In this document: positions 5,062 through 7,331 of the stretch, piece after piece
How the letters are laid out: every line of letters begins with the position of its first letter
Position numbering within the stretch: position 1 is the stretch's first letter
Assembly (NCBI GenBank): GCA_905236835.1
Contig: CAJOQY010000183.1
Coordinates: 1 to 7,331, forward strand
Direction of reading: 5' to 3'
DNA from: an uncultured Oscillibacter sp.
GTDB lineage: Bacteria > Bacillota > Clostridia > Oscillospirales > Oscillospiraceae
DNA: 7,331 nt
The notes under the pieces: generated by a model
Told to the model about the DNA's origin: nothing
Seen by the model: the letters and a program-made list of their open reading frames with translations, nothing else
The model's database searches: none
Program-made: the position numbers and the translations under genes

Positions 5062-7002
5062 TTACGTTTTATCTTTTTTCAGCGCGGTGAGAATCGCCGC
5101 TCCGACGACAGAACCGACTAACAGCGATATAATATACATAAACGGATTGCCCACAGTTGGAAATACGAATATGCCGCCGTGCGGAGCCATCAGCGTGCAG
5201 TGAAATAACATCGACAGCGCGCCGGATACGGCTGAACCCACGATACAGGACGGCAATACCCGCGCCGGATCAGCGGCGGCATACGGAATCGCGCCCTCTG
5301 AGATAAAGCACAAGCCCATAATATAATTTACAAAGCCGTTGTTGCGTTCCTCTTCCGTCCATTTTTGAGGGAAGAACGTGGTGGAAATCGCGATGGCAAT
5401 CGGGGGAACCATGCCGCCAACCATGACAGCCGCCATAATATCATAATTGCCGTTCGACAACGCCGCGATTCCGAACGCGTAAGAGGCTTTATTAAACGGC
5501 CCGCCCATGTCAATGCTCATCATGCCGCCGACGACCGCGCCTAATAATAATTTAGACGATCCGCCCATCGCGTTTAACGCGTTGCCAAGTCCCGTATTAA
5601 TCGCGCCCATAATGGGATTGACCGCGCACATGACCACGCCGACAATTAAAATGCCGCCCAAGGGATAGATTAACATGGGACGAATGCCGTCCAGAGCCCG
5701 CGGTAATTTCTCCGTGATTTTTTCCAGATAACGCACGACAAATCCCGCGACAAATCCGGCCAGCAACGCCGCCAGAAATCCGCCGGAAACCGCCGGGGTT
5801 TCGGGATTCCAGATACTCGCGAACGATACGCCGCTGACGGCTAACGCGCCGCCCGTAAAGCCTACGGCCAGTCCGGGACGATCCGCCATCGACATCGCGA
5901 TAAATCCGGCCAGCACGGGCAGCATAAATCCAAACGCGCCGCTTCCAACTGTATTGAAAAACGCCGCCAGAGGCGTATTAGAGCCAAATCCCGACGGATT
6001 GATCGAATAATCGTCTAATAAAAACGAGATAGCGATCATAATTCCGCCGCCGACGACAAACGGGAGCATATGCGATATGCCATTCATAAGATGCTTATAA
6101 AACGCGCTTCCGATAGAATCGCCCGCGCCGCCGGAACTTGCCGCCGACGCTGACGCGTGACCGCTTTTCGCGTGATAAATCGGCGCCTCGCCGTTGATAA
6201 TTTTATTAATCAATTCCTCCGGTTTGTGAATGCCGTCCGCGACGCGCGTAATGACTACCGGCTTGCCGTCAAATCTGTCCATCTCGACATTTTTATCAGC
6301 CGCGATTACAATTCCGTCGCATTTGGCGATTTCTTCCGCTGTCAAAATATTTTTCGCGCCGCCGGATCCGTTCGTCTCGACTTTCGTTGGCAATCCCATC
6401 GCCGCGCCCGCTTTTTCCAAATTCGTCGCCGCCATATAAGTATGCGCGATTCCCGTCGGACAGGCTGTGACAGCTAAAATCCGGTAGCCGCCCGACGCTT
6501 TCGCTTTCGCCGCGACTTCCTGATCCGTGAAGCTCTCACTGCCGAAATTTTCCTGTTCGGCCTTGTCCAGCATATCTAAAAATTCCTCTTCCGTTTTCGC
6601 CGTCCGGAGCTTCGCCACGAAATCCTCTTCGGCTAATAAATTCATCAAACGCGCCAACATATCCACGTGTAAACTGCCGTTCATCGGCGCGGCGATCATG
6701 AAAAACAAATCGCTTTTTTCATCATCATCCGGATTATACTGGATTCTCTCCGCTGTCCGCGCCACCGCCAGACTCGGCGCCGTGACAACATTATTTTTCG
6801 CGTGCGGCACCACAATTCCGTTGCCGACATACGTCGAAAACTCTTCCTCACGATCAAAAATCGCCTGCGTATATACTTCTTTGTCCGTGATATTGCCGTG
6901 AGTAAACTGCAAGTCAACCAGCTTGTCAATAATTTCCGCCTTGTTGGACGCTTTGACATGCAGGGCCGTCGCTTCCCGGCTGAATAACTCGATCAAACGC
7001 AT
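5062..7002 (-). CDS. fruA: PTS fructose-specific permease, fused IIA-IIB-IIC
   Basis: A complete 646-residue protein in the usual size range of fused fructose permeases. The IIA domain (about 1-148) carries the phospho-accepting His67 in GIVVPHAKN. IIB (about 173-272) carries Cys181 in VTACPTGIAHTYMAA. The IIC membrane domain (about 300-640) has many hydrophobic segments and the hallmark ISEGAIPYAAADP (568-580) and GGPFNKASYAF (500-510). A Ser/Ala/Gly-rich linker (about 281-298) joins IIB to IIC. The protein takes phosphate from HPr, imports fructose and releases fructose 1-phosphate inside. fruK lies 36 bp upstream in the same direction, and FruK uses that product. The ATG at 7002 has GGAGGG six nucleotides upstream. 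A related 2-O-alpha-mannosyl-D-glycerate or mannose-type substrate cannot be fully excluded, but the fruK neighbour strongly favours fructose. Regulation by a FruR-type repressor upstream is likely but lies outside the window. Confidence 0.95.
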   Translation of the reverse strand: MRLIELFSREATALHVKASNKAEIIDKLVDLQFTHGNITDKEVYTQAIFDREEEFSTYVGNGIVVPHAKNNVVTAPSLAVARTAERIQYNPDDDEKSDLFFMIAAPMNGSLHVDMLARLMNLLAEEDFVAKLRTAKTEEEFLDMLDKAEQENFGSESFTDQEVAAKAKASGGYRILAVTACPTGIAHTYMAATNLEKAGAAMGLPTKVETNGSGGAKNILTAEEIAKCDGIVIAADKNVEMDRFDGKPVVITRVADGIHKPEELINKIINGEAPIYHAKSGHASASAASSGGAGDSIGSAFYKHLMNGISHMLPFVVGGGIMIAISFLLDDYSINPSGFGSNTPLAAFFNTVGSGAFGFMLPVLAGFIAMSMADRPGLAVGFTGGALAVSGVSFASIWNPETPAVSGGFLAALLAGFVAGFVVRYLEKITEKLPRALDGIRPMLIYPLGGILIVGVVMCAVNPIMGAINTGLGNALNAMGGSSKLLLGAVVGGMMSIDMGGPFNKASYAFGIAALSNGNYDIMAAVMVGGMVPPIAIAISTTFFPQKWTEEERNNGFVNYIMGLCFISEGAIPYAAADPARVLPSCIVGSAVSGALSMLFHCTLMAPHGGIFVFPTVGNPFMYIISLLVGSVVGAAILTALKKDKT

Positions 7003-7008
7003 ATTTCG

Positions 7009-7014
7009 CCCTCC
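7009..7014 (-). promoter_or_regulatory. Shine-Dalgarno site of fruA
   Basis: The minus strand reads GGAGGG in the fruK-fruA spacer, six nucleotides before the fruA ATG at 7002. It supports that start and independent ribosome entry on fruA within a shared transcript. Confidence 0.8.
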
Positions 7015-7038
7015 CCGTTATATTATAATTTATATTTA

Positions 7039-7331
7039 TCACAGCGTTTTCAATAACTCGTCAATCTGGGCTTTGCTTGCCAGTCCGATAGAAAACGCCG
7101 TCGCGCTCCCGGACGCCGTGCCAAGTTTCAACGCGTAATCATAATTATTTTCTTTCAACATACCCGCCACAAATCCGGCTACCATCGAATCGCCCGCGCC
7201 GACACTGTTTATTACTTTGCCCTTCGGACAGCCGATCCGATGACTCTGGCCGTCCTCGTCCAATAATAACGCGCCGTCGCCCGCCATTGATATTAATATA
7301 TTCCGCCCGCCGCGCTCCTGTAATTTTAACG
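7039..7331 (-). CDS. fruK: 1-phosphofructokinase, C-terminal part (5' end beyond the window)
   Basis: The last 96 codons of a PfkB-family sugar kinase; the frame is open to the right edge and stops with TGA at 7041-7039. The methionine at 7287 lies inside the domain and is not the start. The block LISMAGDGALLL is followed by CPKGKVINSVGAGDSMVAGF, the second PfkB signature. Its GAGDS aspartate is the catalytic base of the family. The PKGKV-(x)3-VGAGDSMVAGF context is typical of 1-phosphofructokinase. FruK phosphorylates fructose 1-phosphate to fructose 1,6-bisphosphate in the cytoplasm. Adjacent fruA, 36 bp downstream, supplies the substrate and supports this over tagatose-6-phosphate kinase, the main alternative. 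About two thirds of the protein, including the substrate-binding N-terminal half, is not visible. Confidence 0.9.
   Translation of the reverse strand, partial: LKLQERGGRNILISMAGDGALLLDEDGQSHRIGCPKGKVINSVGAGDSMVAGFVAGMLKENNYDYALKLGTASGSATAFSIGLASKAQIDELLKTL

Noticed and set aside
7022..7027. TATAAT-like word in the fruK-fruA spacer
   Set aside because: It is in an AT-rich spacer directly beside the ribosome site of fruA, with no room for a normal leader; co-transcription with fruK explains expression.
7039..7287. An independent small 82-residue protein starting at 7287
   Set aside because: The same frame continues upstream to the window edge with kinase-like sequence, and the methionine is inside the PfkB fold; this is the tail of fruK.

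Overview
All five genes in this window lie on the minus strand, so they are read from high to low coordinates. They form two functional blocks: the end of a fructose-uptake operon (about 7331 to 5062) and a three-gene cell-surface operon (about 4943 to 1). The S-layer homology (SLH) repeats, the strong AGGAGG-type ribosome sites, the fruK-fruA order and the fused IIA-IIB-IIC fructose permease suggest a Firmicute, most likely an uncultured anaerobic Clostridia lineage. That placement is inferred from gene content. By eye, coding DNA mixes CpG-rich codons (GCG, CCG, CGC) with AT-rich ones (TTA, AAT, AAA, ATT), and the spacers are strongly AT-rich. All five genes share this style, and I see no sign of recent transfer, no insertion sequence, no CRISPR and no tRNA or rRNA.

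Block 1: the C-terminal part of 1-phosphofructokinase (fruK, cut by the right edge) is followed after 36 bp by fruA, a complete 646-residue PTS permease. FruA imports fructose and phosphorylates it to fructose 1-phosphate, and FruK converts that to fructose 1,6-bisphosphate for glycolysis. A 10-bp GC-rich perfect stem lies 24 nt past the fruA stop and probably ends the operon, although it lacks a clear U-tract.

Block 2: a predicted promoter (4915-4943) and a leader of about 100 nt precede a secreted 689-residue protein. Its parts are a signal peptide, a Pro/Thr/Glu-rich stalk, an InlB-B-repeat-like module, SLH repeats and a C-terminal transglutaminase-like domain with an intact Cys-His-Asp triad. 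After 39 bp comes an AlgI-type MBOAT membrane acyltransferase (489 aa). After a further 51 bp comes an AlgJ/AlgX-type SGNH hydrolase-like protein (390 residues visible, cut by the left edge). The last two form the standard two-component machine that moves acyl groups, usually acetyl, across the membrane onto an extracytoplasmic polysaccharide.

The point of most interest is the linkage of an SLH protein to an O-acylation pair. SLH domains bind secondary cell-wall polysaccharide, and in Bacillus anthracis a comparable MBOAT/SGNH pair acetylates that polymer and affects S-layer assembly. The operon may therefore encode both a wall-bound enzyme and the modification of its anchor. That is inference from gene order. 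Each component belongs to a known family, and I do not claim a wholly new system.
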